Source of the DNA: Linderina pennispora
Lineage: Eukaryota > Kickxellomycota > Kickxellomycetes > Kickxellales > Kickxellaceae
Length of the DNA stretch: 64,000 nucleotides
Direction of reading: 5' to 3'
NCBI RefSeq assembly: GCF_002104995.1
Contig: NW_024468249.1
Span: forward strand, 1 to 64,000
This document shows, piece by piece, positions 61,501-64,000 of the stretch; position 1 is the stretch's first letter; each line of letters starts with the position of its first letter. A program made the translations under genes and the position numbers. Below the pieces are notes generated by a model. That model saw nothing but the letters and a program-made list of their open reading frames with translations. It was not told the origin of the DNA and searched no databases.

Positions 61501-64000
61501 AACCGGGCCGAGCGGCAGCAGCTGCGGTATCTGTTTGCGGCGCCCAGCGACAAGGACTACCGGGCGCTGATGCTCACGTGGGGCAACGGGCGGGTTGAGA
61601 TGCTACGCAACTACAAGGCCGGTGCGGACGGAGCCGAGCGCTTCGACCAGTGCGTGGCGCCGGTACCCAAGCCGCGCGAGTGGGTGGTGGGCGGAGTGCT
61701 GAGCCCGCACTACACTGCGTATTTCCAGTTGGCAGTGCGGCCGCGTGTGATCGAGCTGGGCCGCGGGAAGCCTGGCGCTGCAGTCGAGTGTGCGTGGAAC
61801 CAGGGCCATGTGCGGTTCCGGCTCGGGTGGACGCCGTTCTTCAGCGAGCATAAGGCGGGCAACGGGGCAGTGGCCAGCCATGTGCATGCATACTGCGGCG
61901 ATCTGCTGGCAGTGCGCGTGCTAAACAAGGAGGACCCGACAGACCTGGTGGCCATCCTGGCCAACATGGCAGCGTCTGAGGAGAACCAGCCAGTGCCAGC
62001 CACGCCGCGCAAGCGTTCCCGAGAAGACAGCGACAAAGAGGAGGCAGTGGAGGATGAGGACGACCCGCTGACGATCCCCATGTCTCGCACGCTGGCGCAG
62101 GCGCTGTGCCGCGCATGCTCGCTGCTAGCCAGTGCGCTGGGAATTGTGCGGCTGGAGCTGGACCCGCAGCTGGCGACGACGCCGTTTGTGCGGCGGCTGC
62201 TGGGCGCCATCATGCAGATCCACTTCCTGGCGCAGCACGGGATCCAGGCTGCGTCGCTGGGGCTGGTGTTGCACATAGCGTCGGTGGTGGATGCACGGGT
62301 GACGTCGCTGCACGACCACGTGATCCAGAGCCATGCCGCCCTGAATGGCCCGCCGAACCACGCGGCGCTGGATGCATTCTCGGCCTCCTGGCGCCGGTCG
62401 TTCCAGCCGACCGCCGCGCTGGCCTTCTGGTGCATCGACCTGTTTGCCGCTCTGGTGCGCGACACGTACCTGTATCTGCATGTGCGGTGTGCCGACAACA
62501 CTGGAGCGCTGCGGCGGCTCAGCGAGCTGGACGCAGCTCGTGGCTCAGTCGGCCGTATCCCGAACCGTGTTGCGCTGCTGTTCCACCGCCCGACGCTGGA
62601 CGCCATGCGCACGCTGATGCTGTTTGTGCGGCAGCTGCGGGCGGATCTTGTGTGGCGCGTGGGCGTTATCTCTGGGCTACCGCCTAATGCGGCCAATATG
62701 CCCGCGTACCAAGGCATCCTGCAGGCCAAGGACATGGTGGTGGCCACTGCGCGGCAGCTGGTGCATGCGCTGGAGTACCTTGCCCATGGGCATGGATGAG
62801 ATGGCGCTGTTTCTGGGCGAGGTGCAGGACATGTATGCGGACGACGCCGAGTGCCTGTCGGTGGAGTCGCAGACTGTCCTATTGACGTCCTCCTACCATT
62901 GCCGAGCCGGCTCGCAAGTACCTGCCGCGCGTGGCCGCTGCGTTTGCGCAGTTTCATTCTGGGCGGTGGCGACGAGCCGAGCTCGCACAAGCGCAAGCTG
63001 GCGGTGCCCAATGCATTGGTGCTGCACGACACGCGGTGGATGAGCATTGTCACGTGTCGTGCCACCATCCCTGGCCTGTCCGACAACACCTTCCGTGTTC
63101 GAGACGCCCTGGCGCGTGCGTCTACCGGTCTCAGTCGCCGGGCCCGCCTGACGCGCTGGTTCCGGCGGCAGAGCTGGCGGCCTGGGAGCAAGAGAAGAGC
63201 GAGTTCGAGCGCGCGCTGGACGAGGACAATGTGCTGTTTGACATTGACGACCCAGGGTTCATTTTCTACGACCCCAGCGAAGCCCCCGCGGAGCCGCTGG
63301 CTGTGCCCGGGGCGCCGGTGCGGATTACGACGCGGGTGCCGGACTTTTCGGATGTTGCTTCACGTGATGCGCCCGTCGGCGCTGGCGGAGCTGGCCATCG
63401 AGAGCAACTACACCATGCCTCTGTTTGCTGATTCAGCCGCGTCGGTCTACGCAGACCTGGCGACGCTGGACTCGGCGCCGACTCCGCGGTCGTCGCGGAC
63501 GCGCGCCAGCTCCGTGGCCACGCATTCGCCGGCAATGACGCCGCGTACCGGCAGTCTGTCGATTGCCAGCGAGCCGGTGATGCGTCGCTCGGGCGGCCGC
63601 GTGCAGCATTTTGTGCCGCACTACTCGAGCACGGCGCCCGAAGAGCGCAGCTCCGGCTGGCAGTTCGTCAGCACGCCGCGCGACCCGACGCTGCACATCC
63701 CGACGCTGCTGGCGCAGCATGCGTTCTCGCTGGCATCGCAGACCACCGACGAGCCCTTTGCCTACTGTATTGACTGGTCGCGCTCCGAAGGCATGGTTGT
63801 TGAGGTCGCCAGCACGCCGGGTCTTGCCGGCCAGATTGCTGCTGAAATGGGCCTGGAGAATGACCGCCCAGGTGCATTCGGGCGTGCTGCGCCAGAATGC
63901 ATTGCCGCAAGCTACTGGTGCTGACCAGGTCGATGTTGTCCAGAAGACCCTGCTACCGGCTAATGCTCCAGTCAAGATGTGCCTGAGATGCGGCCACATT
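58516..64000 (+). CDS. MED16: Mediator tail subunit Med16 (Sin4), runs off the right edge
   Basis: Med16 anchors the Mediator tail that receives activator signals. From 58516 one frame stays open for 1427 codons. The N-terminal 460 residues are low complexity, largely Pro/Arg/Val/Ala repeats, then an acidic run. A beta-propeller-like part follows: NIVAVAWPQLEVAAAASRR, APRCAWSADCRMLAAGDRAG, VRRLPFFGPRNTQGEYALVV. The helical part ends near 62799 at a frame change. Protein continues as MGMDEMALFLGEVQDMYADD, RSFILGGGDEPSSHKRKL, ALVLHDTRWMSIVTC, and the last readable codons are VKMCLRCGHI, the first part of the C-terminal zinc motif (CxRCG) typical of Med16. Several shifts between 62790 and 63900 look like base errors. 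The large Pro-rich N-terminal extension is unusual for the family. Confidence 0.8.
59031..59650 (+). repeat. GC-rich imperfect repeats coding for Pro/Arg/Val/Ala tract in MED16
   Basis: Many degenerate copies of a unit reading like (P/A)-(V/M)-R-P-(A/P) in frame (for example APQMRPAAVRPAA and GRPIQRPRPPMMRP-like stretches). All six frames stay open over long distances because the composition is biased. Confidence 0.75.

Noticed and set aside
61710-63191. A 493-codon minus-strand open frame
   Set aside because: Antisense shadow of MED16. The composition follows from GC-rich codons on the other strand and contains no motif.
1-64000. Programmed ribosomal frameshifting as the cause of the many frame breaks
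   Set aside because: The break sites share no heptamer, rare codon or stem-loop, and four would be needed in one mitochondrial protein (MRS2). Error in the assembly is far simpler.
1-64000. CRISPR arrays or bacterial operons
   Set aside because: No spaced direct repeats were seen, and introns, TATA-type promoters and fungal proteins show the DNA is eukaryotic.

Overview
The window is nuclear DNA of a fungus. It has split genes with short GT-AG introns (mostly 79-181 nt, GTAAGT-type donors), closely packed genes on both strands, and fungal cell-wall enzymes: a GH18 chitinase with a CBM19 module and two Crh-type GH16 transglycosidases. It also carries fungal proteins such as Arp9, Rtt109, Mrs2, Nma111 and OPT. 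The gene mix and divergence suggest an early-diverging lineage, probably Kickxellomycotina (Coemansia/Linderina-like). That placement is an inference, not something the sequence shows directly.

Layout. 0-11 kb: HBS1 (cut by the left edge), ARP9, GID4, HIS5, CTU2/NCS2 and the HtrA-like protease NMA111. 11-14.2 kb: a gene-poor stretch, the chitinase, and a relic of a Fanzor (eukaryotic TnpB-like) nuclease. 14.4-22.2 kb: the CAF-1 large subunit, a small acidic protein, PHF5A/RDS3, a kinesin-14 and a proline-rich protein. 22.2-30.2 kb: an accessory region with one GH16 enzyme, decayed coding sequence, a tRNA-Gly, an AT-rich island with a 140-bp inverted-repeat element, and a decayed chitinase copy. 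30.2-37 kb: a degenerate acyl-CoA-synthetase-like protein, QRI7, MRS2 and a class II eIF4E. 36.9-41.4 kb: an eight-exon gene for a putative nuclear protein with a 1.5-kb intron. 43.7-51 kb: RTT109, ATP7, the second GH16 enzyme, a small secreted protein and an F-box/LRR-like protein. 51.7-64 kb: a small HSF-domain protein, an OPT transporter, HOP2, OTU2 and MED16 (cut by the right edge).

Functional themes. Chromatin and transcription are well represented: Arp9, CAF-1, Rtt109 and Med16. Rtt109-type H3K56 acetylation and CAF-1 nucleosome deposition act in one pathway. Translation and RNA quality control is represented by Hbs1, Ctu2, Qri7, the 4EHP-like eIF4E and PHF5A. Mitochondrial functions are Mrs2, Atp7 and Qri7. 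Wall remodelling is represented by the GH18 and GH16 enzymes, each with a second copy; one chitinase copy is dead.

A caveat for every reader: many highly conserved genes contain isolated single-base changes, nearly always insertions, that break the frame. Correcting them gives proteins of normal family length (for example exactly 110 aa for PHF5A). I treat these as probable assembly errors rather than pseudogenes, except in the chitinase copy at 28.9-29.8 kb, which has true nonsense mutations and a destroyed active site.
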